Shown piece by piece: positions 1-11,888 of a stretch of 64,000 nucleotides of DNA. The position numbers were made by a program, and so were the translations under genes. Below the pieces are notes generated by a model, which made no database searches, was not told the origin of the DNA, and saw only the letters and a program-made list of their open reading frames with translations. This stretch comes from Branchiostoma floridae. Taxonomy: Eukaryota; Chordata; Leptocardii; Amphioxiformes; Branchiostomatidae. Each line of letters starts with the position of its first letter. Position 1 is the stretch's first letter. Location: NCBI RefSeq assembly GCF_000003815.2, contig NW_023365773.1:256882-320881 (forward strand). Direction: 5' to 3'.

Positions 1-98
1 ACATCAAACATTTGCCAGGCAAAGACAAAAATGCTCTCTGCTGTCTTTTGTTGATGAGGACATTTCTTGTCCAATCAAAAGGCTTGCTGCCTTAACCT

Positions 99-416
99 CA
101 TTAACATAATATATGCACATCTGCAAAATCTGTTTCAAACCAAGCTAATTGGTTCACTATTAAAGAATATAGGTAGTGAAAATACATTTGGTGTAACAAC
201 AGGTGTTTCCCTATCATAATACAAACTTCAAATCAAATGTCAAATTTACAATATAGATTGAAGACTCTTACCAGCCACAAGAATTTGATAAGTAACAAAT
301 TGTATTAAGGGATTCGTCACACTTTGAAAGTTGTCTAAGCATATCATTCTATATTCAATTTTTGAGCACCCTTTGGGCACGTATTGCTGCTTTAGTTGTC
401 AGCTGTCCACTGGGTG
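99..416 (+). repeat. Array unit 1
   Basis: Block A at 99-115 (AATATATG variant). CCAGCCACAA at the expected spacing (~271). Degenerate block B: CACCC 367-371 pairs GGGTG 412-416, inner GCTG 386-389 pairs CAGC 400-403. Confidence 0.7.
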
Positions 417-792
417 GTTATAACAAAGAAAAAGGAGTCAAGGTTGTCTTCGAAATGGAAATAAAAAGAAGTTTAGGTTGTCTTGGAGATGGGAATAATT
501 TGTGGACATAGCAATCAGGAAAAGGAAGCCCCTACAGCCTTCATTGGAAAATCCACTTCCATGTGAAAATTTGTGCACAGATAAAGTTATTCTGAACATG
601 TGTCATTATAGGTATGGTCCAGAGGGTTCACATGGGGGTTACTGAATCAGGACCAACCCTGTGCCAAAGGGTATCAGGGTTCAGCGAACTGTAGATCCTT
701 GCCTTTGGATCAAATTTAATGGTCATGGAAGCCAGAGGTTGCCTAACACGAGGTCTGTGCTTGGGCATGCCTGTTAATAACCCACTATATAC

Positions 793-1066
793 TAGCCTCC
801 ATAGCAGGCTTTCTGGGGCCTTTTTTGGCTCATATAGTCATAATACACATTTGCTGGCCATTTCTATTTGTACTCGGTCGCTGATTGCTGGCATTTTCTG
901 ATTGCCGGCCTCCGAAAGCCTGCACCTAAACGGCGCATGAAAGTGATATTTTGGAGGCCGGCAATCAGAAAACGCCAGCAATCAGCGACCGAGTACGAAT
1001 AGAAATGGCCAGTAAATGTGTATTATGAGCCAAAAAAAGGCACCAGAAAGCCTGCTATGGAGGCTA
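793..1066. mobile_element. Foldback hAT-like MITE
   Basis: Almost the whole 274 bp is one long inverted repeat (ends TAGCCTCCATAGCAGGC and its complement), flanked by the exact 8-bp direct repeat CTATATAC at 785-792 and 1067-1074. Eight-bp duplications are typical of hAT elements. Non-coding. Confidence 0.88.
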
Positions 1067-1167
1067 CTATATACGGATATACTGATATACACTGATAGTA
1101 CTTGTTAACTAGGTTACAGCAAGGAGGAAAACTTTCCCTGTGCACTGCTTAAATACTTAGCTCTCCT

Positions 1168-1477
1168 CATTAACATAATTTATGCACTTCTGCAAACTTT
1201 GCTTTGTATTCATTTATGCAAAAGTAAAGCATCTTCAAATCTTGTGCCAATGCTACAAAACTGGAGGCATTACTAACTGTTCTTGCTTGTAGTTACTTAA
1301 ACAGTGATGAAACAAATATAGACAATGTTCCAAAACAATTGAACCACAAACATTGTGTGTCAAGTTCTCTTTATACATATTACACATTGTAATGCCCATA
1401 GGACGGCCGCTTCTTGTGGTCTTGTCGGAAAGATTGATTTTTTGGACACCCCAAGCTCGCTAGGAGATTATAAGGTG
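1168..1477 (+). repeat. Array unit 2
   Basis: Block A 1168-1184; GAACCACA at 1341 (+173). Block B is weak: CACC 1447-1450 and GGTG 1474-1477 after TTTTTTGGA. A second B-like stem (CACCTAG/CTGGGTG) lies near 1634-1665. Confidence 0.6.
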
Positions 1478-1829
1478 TGTGTTATAAGCTCCTGTACAAA
1501 GCAGCTCTGGGGTAATGAGAAATGAAAGAAAATGTAGTAATTAGAAGTTAACCTCAATTAGAAGTTAGTTGGCTTTATTTAATTTAGTACATATGCTCTG
1601 TGTTTCCTATTATAAAATTGCATTTTTCGGACACCTAGACAAATCTTACGACTTACCCTGGGTGAAAAATCAATCCAAGAGCAGTTGCTAAATAGTACAA
1701 GTGGCAAGACGCTTGGGTTGACAAATTGAATTTAACATTTTTTTCTGCTTTTTTCTTCTTTTGATTTTAATTTTACATGAATAAAATTACAATCAAGACA
1801 GTGTTGACAAACAAAATATGAAATTTTCG

Positions 1830-2110
1830 TCCCTCGGATAGGACGTTAAATGGAGGTCCCGTGTCTGGGGAGAGCCATACCCCGGGCACGTTAAAGAACC
1901 CGCCACATGTGCGATGGTGCGGTGTGAGTGGTACAAAACCTACAGTACCTTGGCCGCACCTGGGGCAATTACTGTCGTATTGAGGTCACCTGAGTGGCGC
2001 CGAATGGCAGCTCGCTCCAGACCCTTGCGATTTAGCCCCACCTATTGTAAACTCCTCGCAATTCAGCCCCTGGCTGCAAAGAGTGAGTAGTCGGCCCACC
2101 CCAATAACAA
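1830..2110. repeat. GC-richer dispersed-repeat-like segment
   Basis: The stretch with ggataggacgttaaatgg, ggtcccgtgtctgggg and gttaaagaacccgccac resembles a high-copy sequence seen in many invertebrate genomes (from memory, not searched). It contrasts with the AT-rich surroundings. Class (SINE or LINE tail) not determined. Confidence 0.5.
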
Positions 2111-2256
2111 TACCCAAATTCTTGTTGCCCTACCTTATATTGAATAATTTGTAACATATTTGTGTTGTCAGTAATGTTAACCCACCTGTATACTTATAGG
2201 ACTTCAATGGTGTATAATAACCATACATATTGTACAGACTAGGGCTGGGTACCGGT

Positions 2257-3602
2257 GTGACAGCGATCTCGCCCCCCCAGCGATCTCGCCCCCCCCGGGG
2301 GGGAGATCACTAGCGTTTTCGCCGCCCTTTAGCGTTTTTGCCCCCCCCCCCCCGAACATTACTAGTATTCCTCGGAGGGGTCTTAAGAGCAGCTGGTTAC
2401 TACATATTAGGTGCGCTACCTGGTACTATACTGCACCTGGGAGTAACATAGTTGGTGTGTTACCTGGTACCTATATGGCACCTTATTACCGTAAGATGTC
2501 ATACCTTGTTCGGTGCAAACACTACATTGAAAGGACATTTTTTGCAGCTGACATGGCAGAGGTGGCATAGAAAACAATGCTATTGTGAACGTATGAATCA
2601 ACACCGTCTATGGCACGGAATACGTCAGCTATATCTTTTCAATTTGTCACAGTATTTTCTTTCTTGTGCAGAAAACATTTCCAAAGCACTAAGAAAAACA
2701 CAATTGAATAATAGTTTCTCATTATAAACACTATCTACGCACAAGTTCATATACCTGTTGCTAAATGCTACAAAAAACTGGTAAAGTACCAGTCTTAAGA
2801 AACACGGGTAAAACACCAGTTCCAAAATACTAGAAAAACAGTCATATTGGAGGTGAAGATATCCATAGGGTAGGTGCATATAACGTACCAGTTTCTAAAT
2901 ACTAGAAAAACAGTCATATTGGAGGTGAAGATATCCATAGGGTAGGTGCATATAACGTACCAGTTTCTAAATACTAGAAAAACAGTCATATTGGAGGTGA
3001 AGATATCCATAGGGTAGGTGCATATAACGTACCAGTTTCTAAATACTAGAAAAACAGTCATATTGAAGGCGAAGATACCCCTTGGCCAGGTGCATACACC
3101 AAAATGTGCATTATTCTAATGAATACCTTATTTGCATAATCAATAAAGACATGACATAGTTCTTTTGTGGTCAATTCATAATAGAGGCTTCATATTGGAG
3201 ATATATAGGTTGCTTGAGGACAGGTGAATACAATGAAATATATCTCATGTCGAGACTCAGGTACATGCAATAAAGGGAATACAAGGGACCCAACCCTCCT
3301 TGTCTTATTGCCATGTACTTACGTTAATATTAATACTATGGATGGAGTTATGTATCAAACTCGTGTACTTATATCATTCTGAAACTGCATTGTGTGATTT
3401 ATACCAATCAACTTCTAAAATATCATGTAAACCCGTTTTTTTTTGGGGGGGGGGCAAAATCGCTAAAGGGGGGCGAGGTAGGGGGGCGAGATCACTAACC
3501 GGGGAGGGCGAGATCGCTAGTGATTTCGCCCCGGGGGGGCGAGATCGCTAGTGATTTCGCCCCCGGGGGGGCGAGATCACGGGGGGGCGAGAACGCTGTC
3601 AC
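2257..3602. mobile_element. Element nested inside the hAT-like element
   Basis: Terminal GTGACAGCG/CGCTGTCAC inverted repeats continue inward as C-rich (left) and G-rich (right) CGAGATC-containing tracts. ACCGGT flanks both ends (2251-2256, 3603-3608), restoring the host hAT sequence when removed. Contains a 72-bp tandem repeat (2841-3060). Family unknown. Confidence 0.6.
2769..3062. repeat. 72-bp tandem repeat, four copies
   Basis: The motif gtcatattgg recurs at 2841, 2913, 2985 and 3057 within units containing ccagtttctaaatactag and gatatccatagggtagg. Seventy-two is a multiple of three, so it creates a repetitive open frame on the minus strand that I do not regard as a gene. Confidence 0.9.
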
Positions 3603-4040
3603 ACCGGTACAGAAAATTCAGGTCCAGGTCCGGTTCAGGTCCAAAGGATCAGGTCCAGGTCCGGACCTGAACCTGGACCTGATTCAGTATGACTCATACC
3701 AATGGTTCATTTCACTACAAAGAAATCTGTTTGGTGGAGTATTAGACTTACACTGGCGTTTTAAAACCCTACAACGCTAACTGCACCTGTACCATTGACT
3801 GTAAAACTTGGTAGAAATTATTATAAACTCTACTCTGCTTCACTCTTGTCATTTTCTTCCACCTGCAAGCGCCAAACGTGTGAATGCTTGATAAAATAAT
3901 CTGTTAATTTTCTAATCGGTCCAACATCCGGTCCATCTAATTTTTTCAGACCCGTTTTTTTCTGGACCGGTCCAATAAGAAAAACCGGTTTTGTACCGGT
4001 ACGCTGTACTGATACCCAGCCCTAGTACAGACACATACCT

Positions 4041-4338
4041 CATTAACATAATACATGTAAACATTCCCCAAACAGCTAAATATAGCTGACAACACTGCAA
4101 AATCTGTAAACCTCATCTTATGTTAATAAACAGTGTTCCAAGATGACTGTAAGCATGAAAATTGATACCTTTACATCACCCCACGTGATTAGGCTTGGGT
4201 CTTCGGGTATACAAAACTGTACAGTATATATGACCAGATTTTTATGTGGTTGGATTTAACCCTTATAACTGTATATCCAACACAAAATATTGGGCTTACC
4301 CAATTAGTTTTTGGGCACCCAGGCAAACAACTTGGGTG
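4041..4338 (+). repeat. Array unit 3
   Basis: Block A 4041-4057 (AATACATG variant), immediately right of a hAT-like insertion. Block B is a compact 8-bp stem, CACCCAGG 4316-4323 with CTTGGGTG 4331-4338 (one G:U on the plus strand); the inner hairpin is lost. The ACCACA box is not preserved. Confidence 0.75.
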
Positions 4339-4815
4339 TAAAAGTAATGAAAAATCAGATCCACAGTTTTCTAATATCATTCTGTCATATTGGTGAACAT
4401 GGCACTCTTTTTCTAGCTTTTACACATTTAATTAATGTTTTTACACATCTTGATTCAAATTTTCAGGTCTATGATTTTAGAATGTCAAAAACAATTGGCT
4501 GGTAAAACATCATGAAACCAAAGCCGGAGGACCAGCTTGAGTGCACTCACTTATTTTATGGAGTGAATATAGTCATCTTCTGAAGAAAATTTTCTTCCCT
4601 GCCCTCTGCTTGCATGATGCCTTTACACCTCTTTATCCATAGTGCTTTGCAACCAAAGGTCGGACACATGTAGAGGCACAAACAAAGAATAAATTGACGA
4701 AAAGAAAGATACACCACTGGCTGAATGAAGTGACAGTCAAAGCTACCAGAAACCACTCCCTACTGTACCAAAACTATGTACATTTTGTAGGAACAGGCTA
4801 CTAGTATTTATACCT

Positions 4816-5156
4816 CATTAACATAATTTATGCCACATTGGAAACATTCCAAATTTTGCCATTTTAAAAGATGCAATTCTGACAAACAAACTCATATTAC
4901 ACTAGACTAATTTTTACAAATAATATGTAACAAAAAAGTTACATTTAGTACTTGAGTTGTCTACCAAAGTGTCTGGGTTGATTCTGCAAAACCACACATA
5001 AAGAATTCACGAAGTAAATAATGTCCACTCATTGCCAGAGTATTATGACTCGATTGCAGTGTATTAGACTCGGTTGCGATGTAACGATCGTAATTTAATA
5101 ATTTTTGCACCCCACTTCTTTGCTGTGACGCGCATTGTCATAGTGGAGAGTGGGTG
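4816..5156 (+). repeat. Array unit 4
   Basis: Block A 4816-4832; AAAACCACA 4988-4996 (+172). Block B 5108-5156 has outer CACCC/GGGTG or CCCACT/AGTGGG and an inner 7-bp stem CTGTGAC with GTCATAG around a GCGCATT loop. Confidence 0.85.
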
Positions 5157-5541
5157 ATAAACAACTAAAGGGAATACAAGAGGGTACACATGGGGGGATC
5201 CTGGCAGCAGACGGAAGATATGAGAATCAAGGCATGGAAGGCTTGGCATTGGCACCGCTGAGGGTAGAAAAGAGCTAAAGAATATATAAGAGGCTCTGTA
5301 TGGGGGATTCTGGGGGAGGGTCAACAAATAGCTTGACTTATTTGTGAAAAAAGGTTTTGGAAATGAGTTTTTTTGACTTTTGGCCACTACTCCCTTAGTC
5401 TGCGAAGGAGGCTATGCCATTGAAGTCAAGTGAAGCAAAAAAGGGAACTGAAAACCCAACATGAAATCACCTGTTGATAGAAACTCCTTGCTTCTACTGT
5501 GTCATGCCTTGTACAAGGGCAGAAGCAAGCTATTTATACCT

Positions 5542-5866
5542 CATTAACATAATTTATGCCACGTTGGAAGCCTTCCAAATTTTGGCAATTCAAAATAATG
5601 TAATTGTATCAAACATGCTGATATCACAGTAGTTTTTTAAACTGATAATATGCAACAAGAAAGCTAACATTAGCTACTTGAGTTGTGATCCAGAGAGTTT
5701 AGGCTGAATCTATACAACCACATTCATTGTTTTCAGAGAACAAGACCTGATCTTGTACTATACTAAATTGCGGCGTCCATAAACGGCAAAAATGTCGCAA
5801 TTTTAATCTGCAATTTTTGTATCCCACATCTTCACTCTGACGCGCATTGTCACTGTGGAGAGTGGG
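5542..5866 (+). repeat. Array unit 5
   Basis: Block A 5542-5558; ACAACCACA 5714-5722 (+172). Block B 5823-5866: CCCAC/GTGGG outside, TGAC/GTCA inside around GCGCATT. Its 3' arm continues into the 71-bp minisatellite that follows. Confidence 0.85.
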
Positions 5867-6275
5867 TGGTGAACTATAAAGAAGAAATAAGAGGCTCTGT
5901 ATGGGGGGATCCTGGCATTGTCACTGTGGAGAGTGGGTGGTGAACTATAAAGAAGAAATAAGAGGCTCTGTATGGGGGGATCCTGGCATTGTCACTGTGG
6001 AGAGTGGGTGGTGAACTATAAGGAAGAAACAAGAGGCTCTGTATGAGGGGATCCTGGCACTTTCATTGACAAGAGTGGGTGGTGAACTACTAAACAAGAG
6101 GGTCTGTATGGGGGATCCTTGCATTGTCACTGTGGAGAGTGGGTGGTGAACTATAAAGAAGGAATAAGAGGCTCTGTATGGGGGGATCCTGGCATTTTCA
6201 TTGAGGAGAGTGGGTGGTTAACAACTAATGAAGTAATGAGAGGCTGTGTATGGGGGGATCCTGGCATTGTCAGTA
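5836..6275. repeat. 71-bp minisatellite grown from a block-B arm
   Basis: About six units of roughly 71 bp (tcactgtgga at 5850, 5921, 5992, then later copies) containing cattgtcactgtggagag, tgggtggtgaac, gaggctctgtatgg and ggggatcctggc. The first unit overlaps the 3' arm of array unit 5's stem-loop. A single related copy follows unit 4 (5136-5215). Confidence 0.88.
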
Positions 6276-6327
6276 TGGTACTCAAACTACAACCTTACTA
6301 GCACAGGCAAAGTTTGATAGTCTAGCT

Positions 6328-6644
6328 CATTAACATAATATATGTAACCAGGAACAAATACAAAATGTAGAGTTAAAAACTTACCCTAAAGTTAAGAATG
6401 TACAGTTAATTAGAGGGCTTTGACGAGTATAAAAGTAGACAAAAGAAATTCTACAGTTTTTAATCTGTTTAAGATCCTCTCTGACATGAACAATGATTTA
6501 CACCCACAATCATTGTATGGAAAACAGAATGATAAGAAGTGTTTGTCTCCCCATAAATATCACCCGACGCGTCCAAGCCCGTCTAATAATTTTCAATTTT
6601 TGAATCTCACATCTGCTCGACGCGCTTTAGTCAGCAGAGGTGGG
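6328..6644 (+). repeat. Array unit 6
   Basis: Block A 6328-6344 (AATATATG); ACACCCACA ~6500 (+172). Block B 6606-6644: CTCAC/GTGGG outside; inner CTGCT 6613-6617 and GAC 6619-6621 pair AGCAG 6633-6637 and GTC 6630-6632 with one bulged C. Inner sequence differs from other units but pairing is kept. Confidence 0.85.
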
Positions 6645-6907
6645 AGAAATAGACAAAAGCAAAGTTAGTAATTATCAATTTATCACATCTGTCCGCTATT
6701 CCCCATAATTATATGACACCAAACATTTCTCATAAATGAAGAGAATTTTCTTTGATTTGTTGTCTTTCAATTAATACTTTATACTTTAACTTCTTGAATC
6801 ATATCAATTATCGAAATCAAAGGTCACACAAGTCCAATGTTGGTCATTGAACAATTAATTATTCAGTGATCACTGTTCAGTTTTTGTATTGGTTGTCAGC
6901 ATATCCT

Positions 6908-7219
6908 CATTAACATAATTTATGCACTCTGCTCCAATATGATAGAAGAAAGCAGGTAACTATTGGCAACTGTGATGATTTTTCCCTGAATGTACCTACA
7001 AGATATTTAAGTTTTTTTCCCAACCAAGAGTATATGGTTATGTTGTAGGTTACACTTTTTTTACTACTGTGTATGTGGTGAGAAAAACCACAGCAGAAAG
7101 AGTATGTCAATAGGATATGATTACAAATGTACTGTGAATCTTTGTAATTCTTCCTATTGAAAACAATGAATTTTTGCCCACCCTGCACTGGCACAAGTGT
7201 CAGCAGCAACACATGGGTG
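6908..7219 (+). repeat. Array unit 7
   Basis: Block A 6908-6924; AAAACCACA 7084-7092 (+176); block B 7179-7219 with CACCC/GGGTG and inner CTGGCAC/GTGTCAG. Near-copy of unit 8. Confidence 0.9.
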
Positions 7220-7570
7220 CACATGAAAAATACATAATAATTTACAAATACACAGATGTTACATGATGAAGATTAGACATCCAGGTAATAAGATATGCCA
7301 AAAAGCAGTAACTCAAGCAACCGGATATGATTTCAGTGATATGATTTTGGTATTTTTTTTTTATATGATTTTGTTGATATGATTTTTCTTGTGTGATCTG
7401 ATATCTTCTGATTGATACTTGAACTTCTTGAATAAAAAAACAAAACAAAAAAACTTCTTAAATCATACCAATTATGAAATCAAAGATCACACAAGTCCAG
7501 TGTTGGTCATTGAACAATTAATTACTCAGCAATCACAGTTCAGTGTTTGTATGGAATTCCAGCATATCCT

Positions 7571-7880
7571 CATTAACATAATTTATGCACTACAATATGA
7601 TAGAACAAAAGCAGGTAACTATTGGCAACTGTGATAATTTTTTTCCTGTATGTTCCCACTTAATATTTAATTTTTTCCCAATCTAGAGTATACTGTCATG
7701 TTGTAGGTTATACTGGTATTACTACTGACCAGCCTGACTGGCGGGCAAAACCACTGCAGAAAGAGTCCATCAATATAACATGAGATTAGAAATGTACTTA
7801 GGGTCTTTCAGAGCTATACGCAAATATTCAATTTTTGATCACCCTGCACTGCCACAAGTGTCAGCAGCAACAAATGGGTG
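7571..7880 (+). repeat. Array unit 8
   Basis: Block A 7571-7587; AAAACCACT 7747-7755 (+176); block B 7840-7880, inner stem with one mismatch (CTGCCAC/GTGTCAG). Confidence 0.9.
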
Positions 7881-7902
7881 TACATGGAAAATAAGTAAAT
7901 CA

Positions 7903-8283
7903 GGCCTAGGAAAAAAAATGTTGTGTTTCCTGTTTCAGTCAAAAATTAGGGTCGGTAGGTAGGGGATATCTTGTTTTTTTTTGTAATTTTTTTAGCCAAA
8001 AATCTACTGATACATATTACAATACAGTTGAACAAAGGAAACTGAAATGTATGAGGACACTTGTCTTTCAATGTCAAACTTTGATTTTGTGCACAATAGA
8101 TACATTAATCTTTCATTAGATAGGACAAGCAGACTGTTTTTACTTCAATAGGAAGCAGGCTGAATAAAAATTCTAACTGGAAGCTATGTGACTCCACTGC
8201 CCACCCAAAAAAAAGTCTAGGGTCGGCAGGTTTTTCTAGGGAAGGTAGGGAAACAGGAAACACAACTTTTTTTTTCCTAGGCC
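7903..8283. mobile_element. Harbinger-like MITE
   Basis: Long terminal inverted repeats (GGCCTAGGAAAAAAAA and complement, then ttgtgtttcctgtttc / gaaacaggaaacacaa) flanked by TCA at 7900-7902 and 8284-8286. A 3-bp duplication and GG-starting ends suggest PIF/Harbinger. Non-coding. Confidence 0.7.
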
Positions 8284-8600
8284 TCACATATACATTTGTC
8301 TGCTACACTGTCTGCATTGTGAACAGACATGAACTTAATCTATACAAGGGAAAGTAATGTTGCTAGTTTGAGGCCTTTGGAAAGAGTGACTTGGCTAGAA
8401 AGTCTTGACTTTGCTAGACTAGAGGAAGAAAATAAGAAAATCTTGCTTGTTCAGGCCTTTGTACAAGCTTATATTGTCAAAAGGCTGGAAAATCTTTAAC
8501 CACTACAGATGTACAACATGTAGAGAACACAATAGTGACAATACTCTACTTTCATGTCCCACTACATATAAGGCTTACTGGTGACTCTATACATAGACCT

Positions 8601-8901
8601 TATTAACATAATTTATGTCACACTTCAATAGATGGCTAAATCTTGATATAAAAGCGCTAGATTTGACCTATATATGCATCACGTATTAATACTTCTTTAA
8701 CAAGACCACGAAGGAAAACCCTCTTACCCACAATCCATCCTAAAAGGATGTTATCTTTTCATATCTATACCAGCACCAGACACAGAAAGCACAGTGAGTA
8801 ATTACATATATCAATAACAGCCCAACTTGGATTCACTTTAATGATAGACCTTTATTGTACAAAATATTTTTGGACACCTACCTTGGTTGCCTTGGTAGGT
8901 G
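8601..8901 (+). repeat. Array unit 9
   Basis: Block A variant TATTAACATAATTTATG 8601-8617. Block B is a perfect 8-bp stem, CACCTACC 8875-8882 with GGTAGGTG 8894-8901, a compensatory variant of the usual arms without the inner hairpin. Confidence 0.8.
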
Positions 8902-9300
8902 TAAAAATAACGAAAAACATTGACAAATATTACACCTAATACCACATAGCTGAAAGGTGGTTGCAGTTTGGTTAATGTTATGTATCATGTGACATTAGTG
9001 TGGTAGACTGGTATCACTTACCAAGTTGGAAACTACACTCATGACTTCCATATTGGTGCCACTCTTACAGATATCCTGCAAAATCCACTACTAGTGTGAA
9101 TTGTAGACATAATTATCAGGTTACAACACAACCTATTTACCCATTGTGGTCTATCTGACCATCCCTGAAGAAGAAGAAAATTCTTGTTTTTTTCTAAAAT
9201 CAGGCAAAAATTAATGGGTGTACTTGCTGTGGCCTAAACTGCAAATACATAGATCGTCATACTTGATGCCTAGCTGTCTGCATTTTGCAGTTGTGAACCT

Positions 9301-9613
9301 CATTAACATAATTTATGTAAGGAGGTTAAAAACTCAGATATCACTACTGTTTGTTGTTGTCTTTACTTTATTTTGTAACTAAATGTTTGTGCTACAACTT
9401 AGTATCCGAGATAGTTACTAAGTAACACTTTCATTAATACTGTAAAGATGATAAATTAACGATTTAATAAAGAAACCCACAAACTTGAACCGCTTATAGT
9501 AAAAACCATGCCCCCCACCCAAACATTATCAACATTCACTGATGAATAAATGAATAATTTTTTAACATGCCCACAACAGGCACTGGCACAAGATGTCAGC
9601 AGCCTACAGTGGG
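9301..9613 (+). repeat. Array unit 10
   Basis: Block A 9301-9317; GAAACCCACA ~9472 (+172); block B 9570-9613, CCCAC/GTGGG with inner CTGGCA/TGTCAG. Confidence 0.85.
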
Positions 9614-9844
9614 TTATTAAAGATTGAAAGGAAATCTGGAAAAGAGCCAAAACTCATGTATTGAACATAATTCATTGGAAATTGGAAAAGGCGGGATTTC
9701 TTGTCTTACATTTTTCTGTTCTACACGATTTATCTCCCCGTCATGTTACCTGATATTAGGCACTGTGAAAGAATTGTAACATTATACTGACAAATAAGCA
9801 ACTCTATCTCCATTACATCATCATGCTAGGGTTCAGTAGCACCT

Positions 9845-10155
9845 CATTAACATAATTTATGCCTTTTCTGACATGATAGTTAAAAGTAAGCAGCTCTAGG
9901 CAAATGATGGCTTTTCCAGTGTTCGATATTACATGTTTTATACCATAGGATACACATTAAAACTATTATCTACATTTGTAAGCTGTAGATGTTTAAATAC
10001 TGACCATGTGACAGACAAGACCAGGGTATAAAGTCTTTCTATGTCATTCATTACAATATCCTTTATAATGAAAATTAAACCAGAACAAACAAAACTTAAG
10101 AATTTTTGCACACCTATGCACGCACTGGCCAAGTGTCAGCAGCAGGACATGGGTG
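9845..10155 (+). repeat. Array unit 11
   Basis: Block A 9845-9861; block B 10111-10155, outer CACCTAT with ATGGGTG (one U:G on the plus strand), inner CTGGC/GTCAG. The ACCACA box is degenerate. Confidence 0.85.
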
Positions 10156-10610
10156 TACGTACGAAACAACAATCATTTCCTGTCAGCTTAGGCCACGCCA
10201 CTTTTAGTTGTTGTTTCCTCGGATTTCCCAACCCTATTTTTTCCCGATTTGAAAACAAATAAATTTCAAATTGATGGCCACACCTCGTGTTGATAAAGTT
10301 TGAAGACTTTGACTATGGATTTGATTTTGAAAATGGACTATCATGAATATGTGCAAAGAAATTAGCAGATATGTAAAAAAGAGGAACCGAATTTTACCCA
10401 ACTTTACCTGTACAACTTAGACAAAGTAAGAGACACGAACAAACAATAAATAGTTATTCAGGCTTCAGATATCTTTTGCAGAGATGGGACTGACTTTAAT
10501 GCCAATTCAAATATATTCTTTTTTTTTCAGTACTTGATTTTATTTCTTTATTTATTCTTAAATCTTTGTGGTAGGAATAACATGCCTTTACTAGTTTTAG
10601 TAAAAGAATA

Positions 10611-10820
10611 CTGTAAATGCATTTAAGTTCGCGGGGATTTAATTTCGCGGGAGCGGAAAAAGGGACTTTTCGTGGTGGATTTAAGTTCGCGGTAACACCA
10701 TAGACTGCAGTCTAATACCATTACAGAAAAAAATGTTCGCGGTGGTTTTCAATTCGCGGTGAAGTGGTCACCGCGAAAACCGCGAACATTAATCCACCGC
10801 GAACATTTCTGCATTTACAG
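10611..10820. mobile_element. TA-flanked palindromic MITE (CTGTAAATG family)
   Basis: Ends CTGTAAATGCA/TGCATTTACAG, interior rich in TTCGCGG/CCGCGAA inverted repeats, flanked by TA. Other copies: 13436-13649, ~14289-14501, 16861-~17073, 60314-60495. Confidence 0.85.
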
Positions 10821-11102
10821 TAAATCAAAACATTTCAGACTTGGGTGTAGGTCTACTCAGGTATACAGTAATAGGATGAATGATATCCGGTAGTTTGTAC
10901 CAAAATGAATTTCACAGTATTGTAACCAGTACTCAGTACCCTGTACCAGTACACATCCCTAGTAGATAATATTAGTAAGACATAGCCTACTGTAACTTAT
11001 ATCACTTAGACATCTTTCTTTGTTGCAAATAGGATTATGTTACTTCATGGTATTTGCTCCAATGGCAGAATTTACATATATGGATTACAATTCTACTGAG
11101 CT

Positions 11103-11439
11103 CATTAACATAATTTATGTCAAAAAACTAAAACTGGACATTGCAAGTTATACTGTTTAACCTAATGCCAGGATTTAGTAGTTTTCAGCATTGATAAATA
11201 AACAAATATATATATAAACATAAAAGAATGTAAAAAGGCATTAGGAAATAAAAAGGATTTAGCCATACTAGATAATCATATCTTAAAAACCACAAATAGT
11301 TACTGCGTCTTTATATATATGTGATAAGAGGCTTCCTGAACCAAGCGCAACTTTGTTTGAACTAACATTTAACAGTGAAACGAAATACGATTAACCCACC
11401 AATAAAGCACTGGCACAAGTGTCAGCAGCCAACGGTGGG
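11103..11439 (+). repeat. Array unit 12
   Basis: Block A 11103-11119; AAAACCACA 11286-11294 (+183); block B 11395-11439, CCCACC/GGTGGG with inner CTGGCAC/GTGTCAG. Confidence 0.92.
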
Positions 11440-11888
11440 AGTAAAGAAAGAAGAAAGAAGGGTTTTGAAAATAGGTAGTCATTATAATTATATTGGTCAA
11501 ATGTACAAAGTTAACTCAAGATGTCATAGATAATGTAATCTTACCTTTCATCTTATCTTTGTGGCAGGAATAACATGCTTTTAGTAAAAGAATAAGTCAA
11601 AATAGTTTCATACTTGGGTGTGAATTTACTCGGGTATACAGAAATAGCTGCATTGATATTCAGTACTTTGGACCTGTACCTGAATGATTTTGACGGTATT
11701 GTAACCAGTACCCAGTACCAGTATACATCCCTAGTATATTTCACCATATATGTATTGATATTAGTAACACATAGCCTTTCTTTGTTGTTATTAAATAGTA
11801 AATAGGAAAAGTAAACAGGACTAGATGACTTCGTGGTATTTGTTACTACTTGATGGCAGAAATTGTGCCTGCTCTAGCCTTGTGAGCT

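Larger units (their letters stand above)
2240..4024. mobile_element. hAT-like non-autonomous element, 1.8 kb
   Basis: Ends TAGGGCTGGGTACCGG and its complement (gtacc/gatacccagcccta), flanked by the 8-bp duplication GTACAGAC (2232-2239, 4025-4032). Near its right half it carries inverted CAGGTCCAGGTCC-type repeats (3619-3680). No transposase is encoded. Related copies: 23898-24231 and 25061-25472. It landed 16 bp before block A of array unit 3. Confidence 0.85.

Noticed and set aside
2795-3061. Repetitive 88-residue minus-strand frame
   Set aside because: It is the 72-bp tandem repeat inside a transposon read in one frame.
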